A stretch of DNA of 64,000 bases from Bradyrhizobiaceae bacterium (GTDB lineage Bacteria > Pseudomonadota > Alphaproteobacteria > Rhizobiales > Aestuariivirgaceae): contig CANJMQ010000007.1 in NCBI GenBank assembly GCA_947475225.1, positions 1 to 64,000 of the forward strand. The letters are read 5' to 3'. The notes under the pieces were generated by a model. That model did no database searches and was not told the DNA's origin. It saw only the letters and a list, made by a program, of their open reading frames with translations. Below are positions 46,146 through 54,537 of this stretch, piece after piece (positions within the stretch are counted from its first letter, which is position 1; each line of letters opens with the position of its first letter). Both the position numbers and the translations under genes were made by a program.

Positions 46146-46279
46146 CCGTCATCCCGGCGAAAGCCGGGACCCAGCTTTTTTCTGTCCTCACGCACCAATC
46201 TCCATGAACCTGTCTACCCTGTGAACCCGCCTGGTTTTGGCACGACCAAGCGGGGGCCCGGCTTTCACCGGGGTGACGG
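46146..46279. repeat. Interspersed palindrome, GTCATCCCGGCGAAAGCC family (copy A3)
   Basis: The left arm CCGTCATCCCGGCGAAAGCC is at 46146 onward. The right arm GGGCCCGGCTTTCACCGGGG is at 46252-46279. They are separated by an unusually long 74-base centre. Confidence 0.88.
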
Positions 46280-46473
46280 TTGCAGGTAGTCCTACTCCCC
46301 CCTCCTCGCCGGAAGGGGGTCTCCCCGCACGCACTCCGGCCATGGCCGGTGGGAGGGAGCATCCGGGATGGGCTTTGGCGCGCCGGCCCGGGAAAATCTT
46401 TCACGATGTCAATCAGCAGCAAGTACCGGCTGACATCTAGTCTATTTTAGGATTAAAGTCAAGAAATAAGAAT
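46280..46473. other. Gene-free convergent spacer
   Basis: Between ptsN and the DUF1150 gene I see no gene. The left half is GC-rich with CTCC/GGAGG palindromes (for example CCGGCCATGGCCGG at about 46338). The right half (46400-46473) is AT-rich and includes the T-rich tail of the DUF1150 terminator read on the minus strand. Confidence 0.6.
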
Positions 46474-46504
46474 ACCGTCACCCCGAATTCTGCGGGGTGA
46501 CGGT
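46474..46504 (-). terminator. Intrinsic terminator after DUF1150
   Basis: ACCGTCACCCCG and CGGGGTGACGGT form a perfect 12-bp stem with a 7-base loop. On the minus strand it is followed by TATTCTTATTTCTT. It lies 6 bases after the DUF1150 stop. Its arms look like half of the GTCATCCC repeat family. Confidence 0.8.
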
Positions 46505-46509
46505 GGCAC

Positions 46510-46770
46510 TCAGTGCACGCTCATCGCCATCAGCTCATGCTCGAAGGCGCTGCCCAGGGCTGCTTCCTTCGAACCCGAGATCGACACCGGGGTGCCGTCG
46601 GCGTGGTAGAGGCAGAACAGCGTGGACTCGGCCGAAACGCTTGCCCCGGTGCCCAGCAGCCGCTGTGCCTCGTTGATCTCGATCTCGCGGATATATCCCA
46701 AAGCGCCTTCGCCCAGCAGTGCCAGGTCCTGCGGCGTGAGATCGGCGGATTTCTTTTCGTTCATCATCAT
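46510..46770 (-). CDS. DUF1150 family protein
   Basis: The 86-residue protein (LTPQDLALLGEGALGYIREIE, then TLFCLYHADGTPVSISGSKEAAL) is a DUF1150 member, a small family found next to Hsp20 genes in alphaproteobacteria. The function is unknown. The ATG at 46770 has GGAGG six bases upstream, and two more ATG codons follow directly. It starts 2 bases after hsp20 and ends at a strong terminator, so the two genes form one heat-shock operon. Confidence 0.9.
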   Translation of the reverse strand: MMMNEKKSADLTPQDLALLGEGALGYIREIEINEAQRLLGTGASVSAESTLFCLYHADGTPVSISGSKEAALGSAFEHELMAMSVH

Positions 46771-46772
46771 GA

Positions 46773-47195
46773 TCAGCCTCCAATCTGAATGCGGCGGACC
46801 ACCCGCCGGGGTTCGGGCCGCTCGAGGTGAAGCTCCAGCAGGCCATTGTCCAGTCGGGCGCCGGTCACTTCCATGCCGTCCGCCAGCACGAAGGCCCGCT
46901 GGAACTGGCGGGCCGCGATGCCGCGGTGCAGGTAGGCTTTCCCGTCTTCCTCCTTCTGGCGGCCGCGGATCACCAGCTGGTTTTCCTCGACCGTCACGTC
47001 GATCTCGTCGCGGGAAAAGCCGGCGACGGCCAGCGTGATGCGAAGCCGCTCGGCCTCGCCCTCCGCCTTCGTCAGGCGCTCGATGTTGTAGGGTGGATAG
47101 CCGTCGCCCGCGGTCTTGGAGGCTCGGTCGAGCATCCGCTCCATCTCGTCGAAGCCGAGCAGGAGGGGCGATGAGAAAACAGACAGACGTGTCAT
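46773..47195 (-). CDS. Hsp20/alpha-crystallin family small heat-shock protein
   Basis: The 140-residue chaperone has an N-terminal arm (FSSPLLLGFDEMERML), the alpha-crystallin domain (PPYNIERLTKAEGEAERLRITLAVAGFSRDEIDVTVEENQLVIRG) and a C-terminal LxLERPEPRRV tail. Small Hsp20 proteins hold unfolding proteins without ATP. The ATG at 47195 has GAGGG upstream. A heat-shock type promoter lies 70-95 bases before it. Confidence 0.92.
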   Translation of the reverse strand: MTRLSVFSSPLLLGFDEMERMLDRASKTAGDGYPPYNIERLTKAEGEAERLRITLAVAGFSRDEIDVTVEENQLVIRGRQKEEDGKAYLHRGIAARQFQRAFVLADGMEVTGARLDNGLLELHLERPEPRRVVRRIQIGG

Positions 47196-47262
47196 TCGGT
47201 TTTGCCCTCGTAAAGCAGCAGTGAGCCGGGATCCGGACATGGCATCCTCAGCCTCAACCTTC

Positions 47263-47291
47263 ATATGTGAAGCCTGTTCCCGGCTTTCAAG
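47263..47291 (-). promoter_or_regulatory. Probable sigma-32 (RpoH) promoter of hsp20-DUF1150
   Basis: Read on the minus strand, CTTGAAA (47291-47285), then CACATAT (47269-47263) 18 bases after the CTTG, resembles the alphaproteobacterial RpoH consensus CTTG-N17-CYTATNT. The leader would be about 60 bases. I see no clear ROSE thermometer. Confidence 0.55.
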
Positions 47292-47406
47292 GCACCGGCT
47301 TGACCAAGGGGCAGGGGAGGTGATTTCCTCTCCCGACAGAGATTGGAATCGCCACCCCGGCGGGGTTGTGATTAGATCGTGAAAAGACAACAACAGGGAG
47401 ACGAAG

Positions 47407-48405
47407 ATGCTCAGACGTACACTTCTGGCCGCCGCGGCGGCCCTTGCCTTTACGGCCGGTGCCGCGCTGGCCGATGACTCGAAGCCCGCCATCGTCTTCG
47501 ACATTGGCGGCAAGTTCGACAAGTCGTTCAACGAAAGCATGTTCAACGGCGCCGAGAAGTTCAAGGCCGAGACCGGGGTCGCCTATGGCGAGTTCGAGAT
47601 CGCCAACGAGGCCCAGCGCGAGCAGGCCATCCGCAACTTCGCCGACCAGGGTTACTCGCCCATCATCGCCGCGGGCTTCGCCCAGGCGGCGGCGGTCGAG
47701 AAGGTGGCCAAGGAATATCCGGACCTCAAGTTCGCCATCGTCGACATGGTGGTAGACCTGCCCAACGTCCAGTCCATCGTGTTCAAGGAAAACGAGGGCT
47801 CCTACCTCGTCGGTCTGCTGGCCGGCATGGCGTCGAAGTCCGGCAAGGTCGGCTTCGTGGGCGGCATGGACATTCCGCTGATCCGCAAGTTCGGCTGCGG
47901 CTATGCCCAGGGCGTGAAGGCGGCGAAGCCCGACGCGACGATCTTCCAGAACATGACCGGTGACACCGGTGCCGCATGGAACGACCCCGTCAAGGGCGGC
48001 GAAATCACCAAGGGCCAGATGGCCCAGGGTGCGGACGTCGTCTACGCCGCTGCCGGCGCCACTGGCCTCGGCGTGCTGCAGGCTGCCGCTGATGGCGGTG
48101 CGCTGTCGATCGGCGTCGACGCCAACCAGAACTACCTCCACCCCGGCAAGGTCCTCACCTCCATGCTGAAGCGTGTGGACGTGGCGGTCTACAACGTGAT
48201 GAAGGGTGGCAATGCCAACTTCAAGCCGGGCATCCAGGCCCTGGGCCTCGCCGAGGACGGCGTAGGCTATGCCATGGATGACAACAACAAGCCGCTGATC
48301 ACGCCCGAGATGCTGGCCGCCGTCGAGAAGGCCAAGGCCGACATCATCGCCGGCACCATCAAGGTCCACGACTACACCGAAGACAACGCCTGCCCCGTGC
48401 AGTAA
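47407..48405 (+). CDS. BMP-family ABC transporter substrate-binding protein
   Basis: The 332-residue precursor has a signal peptide (LLAAAAALAFTAGAALA) and the BMP/PnrA fold: FDIGGKFDKSFNESMFNGAEKFK, GFAQAAAVEKVAKEYPDLKFAIVD, ENEGSYLVGLLAGMAS and VYAAAGATGLGVLQAA. Such proteins bind purine or pyrimidine nucleosides in the periplasm. The downstream ATPase, two permeases and nucleoside-cleaving enzymes fit that role. There is no lipobox cysteine, so it is soluble. A terminator hairpin directly after it would let it be made in excess over the rest of the operon. Confidence 0.93.
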   Translation: MLRRTLLAAAAALAFTAGAALADDSKPAIVFDIGGKFDKSFNESMFNGAEKFKAETGVAYGEFEIANEAQREQAIRNFADQGYSPIIAAGFAQAAAVEKVAKEYPDLKFAIVDMVVDLPNVQSIVFKENEGSYLVGLLAGMASKSGKVGFVGGMDIPLIRKFGCGYAQGVKAAKPDATIFQNMTGDTGAAWNDPVKGGEITKGQMAQGADVVYAAAGATGLGVLQAAADGGALSIGVDANQNYLHPGKVLTSMLKRVDVAVYNVMKGGNANFKPGIQALGLAEDGVGYAMDDNNKPLITPEMLAAVEKAKADIIAGTIKVHDYTEDNACPVQ

Positions 48406-48414
48406 GTCTCGCGT

Positions 48415-48448
48415 GAGCCGCTTCCCCGCAGGGGAGGCGGCTCTTTTT
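48415..48448 (+). terminator. Strong hairpin between binding protein and ATPase genes
   Basis: GAGCCGCTTCCCC, loop GCA and GGGGAGGCGGCTC form a 13-bp stem with one G-U pair, followed by five T residues. It begins 10 bases after the stop and lies 24 bases before the ATPase ATG, so it likely acts as a partial terminator. Confidence 0.88.
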
Positions 48449-48471
48449 CTGTCTGCAGAAACGGGAACGGC

Positions 48472-49989
48472 ATGACTCCCGCCATCGAACTGATCGGCAT
48501 CGACAAGCGCTTCGGCTCCGTCCACGCCAACAAGGACGTGTCGCTGGCCATCGCGACCGGTTCCATCCACGGCATCATCGGCGAGAACGGCGCGGGGAAA
48601 TCGACCCTCATGTCGATCCTCTTCGGATTCTACCAGGCTGACGCGGGCGAGATCCGCGTCAAGGGCAAGCCCGTCAAGATCAGGTCTTCGTCCGATGCCA
48701 TCGCGCTCGGCATCGGCATGGTCCACCAGCACTTCATGCTGGTCGAGCCCTTCACCGTGCTCGAGAACGTGGTGCTCGGTGCAGAAGGCGGCCGCCTCAT
48801 CGGCCCCGCACTCGTCAAGGCCCGCGCTGAACTGGTCCGGCTGGCCAAGGACTATGAACTCGAGGTCGACCCGGACGCCATCGTCGGCGAGCTCCCCGTC
48901 GGCCTGCAGCAGCGCGTCGAAATCCTGAAAGCGCTGTTCCGCGGCGCCGAGACGCTGATCCTCGACGAGCCCACCGGTGTCCTGACGCCGGACGAGGCCG
49001 ACCACCTGTTCCGTATCCTCCGTACACTGACGGACCAGGGCAAGACCGTCATCCTCATCACCCACAAGCTGCGCGAGATCATCGCCATCACCGATCACGT
49101 CTCGGTCATGCGCCGCGGCGAAGTCGTGGCAACCCGCAAGACCATGGAAACGGATGTCATGGAACTGGCCGAACTCATGGTCGGCCGCCGCGTGCTGATG
49201 CACGTCGAGAAGGGCCCCGCCACGCCGGGCGAGACCGTGCTCGAAGTGAAGAACCTCACCTGGAAGGACCGCAAGGGCATTGCGCGCGTCGACAATGTCT
49301 CATTTTCGGTGCGCAAGGGCGAGATCGTCGGCATTGCCGGCGTCTCAGGCAATGGCCAGTCGGAACTTTTGGACGTGATCGCCGGCATCACGAGGCCTGC
49401 CTCGGGCCAGGTGATCTTCGAGGGCAAGGACATCGGCATATTGGGCGACCCGCGCCACATGCGCGCCGAGGGCCTCGCTCACGTGCCGGAGGATCGCCAG
49501 CACCGCGGCCTCATCGGCAGCTTCGATGCCGCCGAGAGCGCCATCCTCGGCTGGCATCATCTCGACTCGCTGGGCAAAGGCTACCGGCTCGACCGCGACA
49601 AGGTCATCGCGCGGGCGAAATCCGAGATGGAGGAGTTCGACGTCCGCCCGCCGGATCCCCTGCTCAAGTCCTCCAAATTCTCCGGCGGCAACCAGCAGAA
49701 GCTCATCATCGCCCGCGAGATCAAGTCCGACCCGGACCTTCTCATCGTCGGCCAGCCGACCAGAGGGGTCGACATCGGGGCCATCGAATATATCCACAAG
49801 CGCATCATCCAGCTGCGCGATGAAGGGAAAGCCGTGCTTCTCGTTTCCGTCGAGCTCGATGAAATCCGCTCCATGTCGGACCGCATCCTCGTGATGTTCG
49901 CAGGTCGCGTCATGGGCGAACGCGGGCCCGACGCGACGGAGCGCGAGCTTGGCCTGCTCATGGCCGGCGTCGCGCAGGATGCCGCGTGA
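48472..49989 (+). CDS. Nucleoside-type ABC transporter ATP-binding protein
   Basis: The 505-residue protein has two fused ATPase domains. The first has GENGAGKST, LPVGLQQRVEIL and LILDEPTGVLTP. The second has the degenerate GVSGNGQSELL, FSGGNQQKLIIAREI and LLIVGQPTRGVD. This layout and HQHFMLVEPFTVLENVVLG are typical of the BMP-linked (YufO/NupA-like) uptake systems rather than ribose transporters. It energises import through the two permeases that follow. It starts 23 bases after the attenuating hairpin, and its stop overlaps the next gene (TGATG). Confidence 0.94.
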   Translation: MTPAIELIGIDKRFGSVHANKDVSLAIATGSIHGIIGENGAGKSTLMSILFGFYQADAGEIRVKGKPVKIRSSSDAIALGIGMVHQHFMLVEPFTVLENVVLGAEGGRLIGPALVKARAELVRLAKDYELEVDPDAIVGELPVGLQQRVEILKALFRGAETLILDEPTGVLTPDEADHLFRILRTLTDQGKTVILITHKLREIIAITDHVSVMRRGEVVATRKTMETDVMELAELMVGRRVLMHVEKGPATPGETVLEVKNLTWKDRKGIARVDNVSFSVRKGEIVGIAGVSGNGQSELLDVIAGITRPASGQVIFEGKDIGILGDPRHMRAEGLAHVPEDRQHRGLIGSFDAAESAILGWHHLDSLGKGYRLDRDKVIARAKSEMEEFDVRPPDPLLKSSKFSGGNQQKLIIAREIKSDPDLLIVGQPTRGVDIGAIEYIHKRIIQLRDEGKAVLLVSVELDEIRSMSDRILVMFAGRVMGERGPDATERELGLLMAGVAQDAA

Positions 49990-51098
49990 TGATGCAGACG
50001 AGGGGAGAGCTTCCGAACTGGGTGGACGTGGGCCTCATCCCGCTCATCAACTTGTGCGTGGCGCTCATCGCCTCCGGCCTCGTCGTGCTCATCATCGGCG
50101 AGAACCCCTTCGAGGCGATGTGGATCATGGTCCAGGGCTCGCTCGGCTCTCTCAAGGGCTGGGGCTACATGCTCTACTACGCCACCAACTTCGTGTTCAC
50201 CGGCCTCGCCGTGGCCGTGGCCTTCCACGCCGGGCTGTTCAATATCGGTGGCGAGGGCCAGGCCTACATGGCGGGCGTGGGTGCCGCCACCGTGGGTCTC
50301 GGGCTCGACTGGCTGCCATGGCCGATCCTGCTGCCGCTCGCCATACTCGCCTCCATGGCCATGGGCGCCTTCTGGGCCTGGATACCGGGCGTCCTTCAGG
50401 CCAAGCGCGGCAGCCACATCGTGATCACCACGATCATGTTCAACTTCATCGCGGCGAGCCTCGTCGGCTACATCATCAATTATGGGTTCCGCCCGGTGGG
50501 CAAGATGGCGGTGGAGAGCCGCGAGATCACCGGTGCCTACATCCTCAGCGCGCGTGAAGTGGCGCGCGAATACTTCGGCGTGAAGATCGCCTCATCGCCG
50601 CTGAATTTCTCGGTCTTCCTGGCACTCATCGCGGCCTGGGCCGTGTGGTATCTGCTCTGGCGCACCAAGCTCGGATACGAGATCCGGGCACTCGGCGCCA
50701 ATCCCGCCGCAGCCGTTTACGCTGGCATCAGGGCCGACCGCATCATCATCATCGCCATGACGATCTCCGGCGCGCTCGCCGGACTGATGGCGGTGAACGA
50801 GATCCTTGGCGTGCAGCACCGGCTGCTGCTGGGTTACGTGGGCGGTGCGGGCTTCGTCGGCATCGCGGTGGCGCTCATGGGCCGCTCGCACCCCATCGGC
50901 ATCCTGCTCGCCGCCATGCTCTTCGGCCTCTTGTACCAGGGCGGCTCCGAGCTTTCCTTCGCCAAGCCGGAAATCAACCGTGACATGGTCGTGGTGATCC
51001 AGGGCCTCGTCATCCTGTTCATGGGTGCCTTCGAATATGCCTTCCGACCCGCACTCTCGGCGCTGTTCTTCCCCTTGGGCGGTGAGGACAACCAATGA
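49989..51098 (+). CDS. Nucleoside ABC transporter permease 1
   Basis: The 369-residue inner-membrane protein has about nine helices. It shows FTGLAVAVAFHAGLFNIGGEGQAYMAG, TTIMFNFIAASLVGYIIN, ALGANPAAAVYAGI (EAA-like loop) and GGAGFVGIAVALMGRSHPIGI, the pattern of YufP/NupB permeases. The periplasmic insertion at about 165-200 is usual. The ATG at 49989 overlaps the ATPase stop, with a GTG at 49986 also in frame. The stop overlaps permease 2 (ATGA). Confidence 0.92.
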   Translation: MMQTRGELPNWVDVGLIPLINLCVALIASGLVVLIIGENPFEAMWIMVQGSLGSLKGWGYMLYYATNFVFTGLAVAVAFHAGLFNIGGEGQAYMAGVGAATVGLGLDWLPWPILLPLAILASMAMGAFWAWIPGVLQAKRGSHIVITTIMFNFIAASLVGYIINYGFRPVGKMAVESREITGAYILSAREVAREYFGVKIASSPLNFSVFLALIAAWAVWYLLWRTKLGYEIRALGANPAAAVYAGIRADRIIIIAMTISGALAGLMAVNEILGVQHRLLLGYVGGAGFVGIAVALMGRSHPIGILLAAMLFGLLYQGGSELSFAKPEINRDMVVVIQGLVILFMGAFEYAFRPALSALFFPLGGEDNQ

Positions 51099-52042
51099 AC
51101 CTCTATATCGAGCTCCTCGCCTCGACGATCCGCATGAGCGTGCCGCTGATCCTCGCCTGCATCGCAGGCCTGTGGTCGGAGCGTTCGGGCATCGTCGACA
51201 TCGGGCTCGAGGGCAAGATGCTGATTGCCGCCTTCGTCGCCGCCTCGGCCTCCGCCGTCTTCGGCTCGGCGTGGATCGGGCTCTTCTGCGCCGTCCTCGC
51301 CTCGGTCGCCTTCGCGCTGGTGCATGGCTATGCCTCGATCAACCAGCGCGGCAACCAGGTGGTCTCGGGCGTCGCCATCAACATGCTGGCCGCGGGATTG
51401 GCTGTGGTGCTCGGCAACGAGTGGTTCAAGGAGGGTGGCCGCACGCCCGCGCTGCCGCCGGAGGGTCGCTTCCTGCCCTTCGAGTTCCCGATGCTCTACG
51501 ATATCCCCGTCGTTGGCACGTTCGCCAAGATCTTCCTCACCCATTCGATCCTCGCCTATTTCGCCTTCGCCATCGTGCCGCTCAGCGCCTGGGCGCTGGC
51601 CCGCACCCGCTTCGGCCTGCGCCTGCGCGCCGTGGGCGAGAACCCGCAGGCGGTGGACACGGCGGGCATCTCGGTGGCGGCACTGCGCTACCGCGCGGTG
51701 ATCATCGCCGGTGTATTGTGTGGCGTGGCAGGTGCCTTCATCTCCACCTCCCTGTCCTCGAGCTTCGTGAGGGACATGACGGCGGGCTCGGGCTTCATGG
51801 CGCTCGCGGCATTGATCTTCGCCAACTGGCGCGCCTATCCGGCCTTGGGCGCCTGCCTGCTCTTCGGCTTCCTGCAGGCCATCGGAAATTTCGCACAAGG
51901 CGCGTCCGTCGACGGGTTCCAGATTCCGGTGCAGTTCATCAACATGCTGCCCTATGTGCTCACCGTGGTGCTGCTGGCCGGTTTCATCGGCAAGTCGGTG
52001 CCACCGCGCGCGTCTGGCATCCCCTACGTGAAGGACCGCTGA
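51095..52042 (+). CDS. Nucleoside ABC transporter permease 2
   Basis: The 315-residue permease has about eight helices, with PLILACIAGLWSERSGIVDIGLEGKMLIAAF, GNQVVSGVAINMLAAGLAVVLG, RAVGENPQAVDTAGISVAALRYRAV and GFMALAALIFANWRAYPALGA as family marks (YufQ/NupC-like). It pairs with permease 1 to form the channel. Translation is coupled at both ends, the next gene (cdd) starting one base after its stop. Confidence 0.92.
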   Translation: MNLYIELLASTIRMSVPLILACIAGLWSERSGIVDIGLEGKMLIAAFVAASASAVFGSAWIGLFCAVLASVAFALVHGYASINQRGNQVVSGVAINMLAAGLAVVLGNEWFKEGGRTPALPPEGRFLPFEFPMLYDIPVVGTFAKIFLTHSILAYFAFAIVPLSAWALARTRFGLRLRAVGENPQAVDTAGISVAALRYRAVIIAGVLCGVAGAFISTSLSSSFVRDMTAGSGFMALAALIFANWRAYPALGACLLFGFLQAIGNFAQGASVDGFQIPVQFINMLPYVLTVVLLAGFIGKSVPPRASGIPYVKDR

Positions 52043-52043
52043 C

Positions 52044-52436
52044 ATGCGTGATTTGATCGACGAGGCGAAAGCCGCCCGCCTCCGGGCGCATGCGCCCTAT
52101 TCCAAGTTTCTCGTCGGTGCGGCGATGCGCGATGAATATGGCCGGGTGCATGGCGGCTGCAACATCGAGAACGCCGCCTACCCGCAAGGCTGGTGCGCGG
52201 AACCTTCCGCCATCTCCGCTCTCATCATGGCGGGCGGGCGGAAGATCACCGAGATCGCGGTGATGGGCAATGGCCACACGCTGTGCACCCCCTGCGGCGG
52301 CTGCCGCCAGAAGATCCGCGAATTCGCGAACCCCGAGGTGAAGATCCACTGCTGCACCGAGACGGGCGAACTGATTCAGACCTTCACGCTGGCCGAACTC
52401 CTACCCTTCTCCTTCGGCCCGGAGAACCTGGCGTGA
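52044..52436 (+). CDS. cdd: Cytidine deaminase
   Basis: The 130-residue enzyme converts cytidine and deoxycytidine to uridine and deoxyuridine. The zinc site is WCAEPSAI (Cys and catalytic Glu) plus PCGGCR (two Cys), in the tetrameric class. GGCNIENAAYPQG binds the nucleoside. Pro follows the CAE triplet where Bacillus has Arg, and related proteobacterial enzymes show variation there. It sits between the importer and the phosphorylases and feeds deoA. The stop overlaps the next gene (GTGA). Confidence 0.93.
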   Translation: MRDLIDEAKAARLRAHAPYSKFLVGAAMRDEYGRVHGGCNIENAAYPQGWCAEPSAISALIMAGGRKITEIAVMGNGHTLCTPCGGCRQKIREFANPEVKIHCCTETGELIQTFTLAELLPFSFGPENLA

Positions 52437-53215
52437 ACGCGCTCGCTGAAAAGCTGCAGGGCCGCGCCCCCAAGACCGCCATCATCCTCGGCTCCAGCCT
52501 CGGCGCACTGGCCGAGGCGGTGGAGGATGCACTGGTCATTCCCTATGCCGAGCTTCCAGGCTTCCCCGTCCCGAAGATTTCCGGCCACGCGGGCAAGCTG
52601 TTCGTTGGCCAACTTAGTGGCAAGGAGATTGCGGTGCTCGCGGGCCGCGCCCACCCTTATGAGTCCGGCAACGCCGCCGTCATGCGCCCCGCGATCGAGA
52701 CGCTGAAGGGTGCGGGCATCGAAACGCTGATCCTCACCAATGCCGCCGGAAGCCTGAAGCCCGAGATGCGCCCCGGCTCCATCATGCTCATCGCCGATCA
52801 CATCAACTATTCCGGCATGAACCCGCTCATCGGCCAGCATGGCGATGAGAACTTCGTGCCGATGACCGATGCCTATGACCCCGCACTGCGCGAGCGCTTC
52901 CATGCGGCCGCGAGAGCAGATGGCATCGTGCTGCATGAGGGCGTCTATTGCTGGTACTCCGGTCCCTCTTTCGAGACACCCGCTGAGATCCGCATGTTCC
53001 AGATCATTGGTGGCTCGGCAGTGGGCATGTCGACGGCACCCGAGACCATTCTTGCCCGCCGCTTTGGCCTCAAGGTCGCGGGCCTCTCCGTCATCACCAA
53101 CCTCGCGGCGGGCATCGAGGGCGCCTCGCCCAGCCACGAGGAGACGAAACGCGAAGGCGCGAAGGCGGCCGAGAACATGAAGGTGCTTGTCACCCGCTTT
53201 CTGAAGGACGGCTGA
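52433..53215 (+). CDS. Purine-nucleoside phosphorylase (trimeric, PNP-I type)
   Basis: The 260-residue enzyme cleaves inosine, guanosine and their deoxy forms with phosphate. Motifs of the low-molecular-mass trimeric class are ILGSSLG, GRAHPYESG, ILTNAAGSL, YCWYSGPSFETPAEIRM, GMSTAPETILARRFGLKV and ITNLAAGI. The start is GTG at 52433, with GGAG seven bases upstream and overlap with the cdd stop. It belongs to the nucleoside operon. Confidence 0.94.
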   Translation: MNALAEKLQGRAPKTAIILGSSLGALAEAVEDALVIPYAELPGFPVPKISGHAGKLFVGQLSGKEIAVLAGRAHPYESGNAAVMRPAIETLKGAGIETLILTNAAGSLKPEMRPGSIMLIADHINYSGMNPLIGQHGDENFVPMTDAYDPALRERFHAAARADGIVLHEGVYCWYSGPSFETPAEIRMFQIIGGSAVGMSTAPETILARRFGLKVAGLSVITNLAAGIEGASPSHEETKREGAKAAENMKVLVTRFLKDG

Positions 53216-53216
53216 C

Positions 53217-54524
53217 ATGCTGCCGCAGGAGCTGATCCGCCGGAAGCGCGATGGAGCATCCCTCAAGCGCGAGGATGTGAAGGAGTTCATTGCAGGTCTG
53301 ACCTCCGGCAGCGTGTCGGAAGGCCAGGTCGCGGCCTTCGCCATGGCGGTGTTCTTCCGCGGCATGAGCCGCGAGGAGGCGGTGGGCCTCACGCTTGCCA
53401 TGCGCGACTCCGGCACCGTGCTGCAGTGGGACTTGCCGGGCCCCGTGGTGGACAAGCATTCCTCCGGTGGCATCGGTGACAATCTCTCGCTCATGCTTGC
53501 CCCCATGCTCGCCGCCTGCGGTTGCTACGTTCCGATGATATCGGGCAGGGGCCTCGGCCACACCGGCGGCACGCTGGACAAGCTTGATTCCATCCCGGGC
53601 TATGCCACCCAGCCAGGTCTCGAGCTGTTCCGCAGGGCCACGCGTGAGGCGGGCTGCGCCATTATCGGCCAGACGGTGGACCTGGCACCTGCCGACAAGC
53701 GCCTCTACGGCATCCGCGACGTGACGGCGACGGTCGAGTCGGTGCCGCTCATCACCGCCTCCATCCTGTCGAAGAAACTCGCCGCCGGGCTGGGCCACCT
53801 CGTGCTCGACGTGAAGATGGGCTCCGGCGCCTTCATGACGCGCATGGCCGATGCCGAGGAACTGGCCGAAAGCCTCGTCGACGTCGCCAATGGCGCTGGT
53901 CTTCCGACAACGGCACTCATCACCGACATGAGCGAGCCGCTCGCCCCCTGTGCTGGCAACGCGCTGGAGGTGGCGCATGCCTGCGAATTCCTGCTGGGTC
54001 GCCGCGGCGACCCGCGTGTCATGGACATCACGCTGGCGCTGGGCGCCGAGCTTCTGCTGAGCGCCGGAATCGACAGCGACACAACAGCCGGCCGCGCCCG
54101 GCTGGCTGCCACGCTTTCAAGCGGCAAGGCCGCCGAGCATTTCGAGCGCATGGTGCAGGTGCTGGGGGGGCCGAAGGGCTTCCTGTCGAATCATCAGACG
54201 CTGCTTGCACCCGCACCCATCATCCGTCCCGTCCATGGCGATGAGGAAGGCTTCGTCTCCTCCATCCGCACGCGCGAACTGGGGCTCGCCGTCATCGAAC
54301 TCGGTGGCGGCAGGCGCGTGGCCTCGGACGTGATCGACCATCGCGTCGGACTCTCTGGCCTTCTCGGCAAGGGTGTACATGTGGATCGCACGCAGCCGCT
54401 GTGTCTCATCCATGCCGCGGACGAGGCCAGCTTCAACAAGGCTGCGGACATCGTAAAATCCGCTTATGTTATCGGTGAGCGTACCGGGGAATCGGCCACG
54501 ATCCTGGCGCGCATCACCGGCTGA
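53217..54524 (+). CDS. deoA: Thymidine phosphorylase
   Basis: The 435-residue enzyme releases thymine or uracil from deoxynucleosides, giving deoxyribose 1-phosphate. It shows LIRRKRDGASLKREDVKEFIAG at the N terminus, the phosphate-binding DKHSSGGIGDN, the family signature SGRGLGHTGGTLDKLDSI and MGSGAFM. GGGRRVASDVIDHRVGLSG is near the C terminus. It starts one base after the PNP stop. Confidence 0.96.
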   Translation: MLPQELIRRKRDGASLKREDVKEFIAGLTSGSVSEGQVAAFAMAVFFRGMSREEAVGLTLAMRDSGTVLQWDLPGPVVDKHSSGGIGDNLSLMLAPMLAACGCYVPMISGRGLGHTGGTLDKLDSIPGYATQPGLELFRRATREAGCAIIGQTVDLAPADKRLYGIRDVTATVESVPLITASILSKKLAAGLGHLVLDVKMGSGAFMTRMADAEELAESLVDVANGAGLPTTALITDMSEPLAPCAGNALEVAHACEFLLGRRGDPRVMDITLALGAELLLSAGIDSDTTAGRARLAATLSSGKAAEHFERMVQVLGGPKGFLSNHQTLLAPAPIIRPVHGDEEGFVSSIRTRELGLAVIELGGGRRVASDVIDHRVGLSGLLGKGVHVDRTQPLCLIHAADEASFNKAADIVKSAYVIGERTGESATILARITG

Positions 54525-54537
54525 AGCGGAGTTCGTG

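Noticed and set aside
46078-46422. 114-codon minus-strand frame reading ...SWVPAFAGMTG...
   Set aside because: This is the classic translation of the GTCATCCCGGCGAAAGCC repeat, not a protein gene.
47287-49203. 638-codon minus-strand frame over the BMP protein and ATPase genes
   Set aside because: Antisense shadow rich in His, Asp and Val. The plus-strand genes are well supported.
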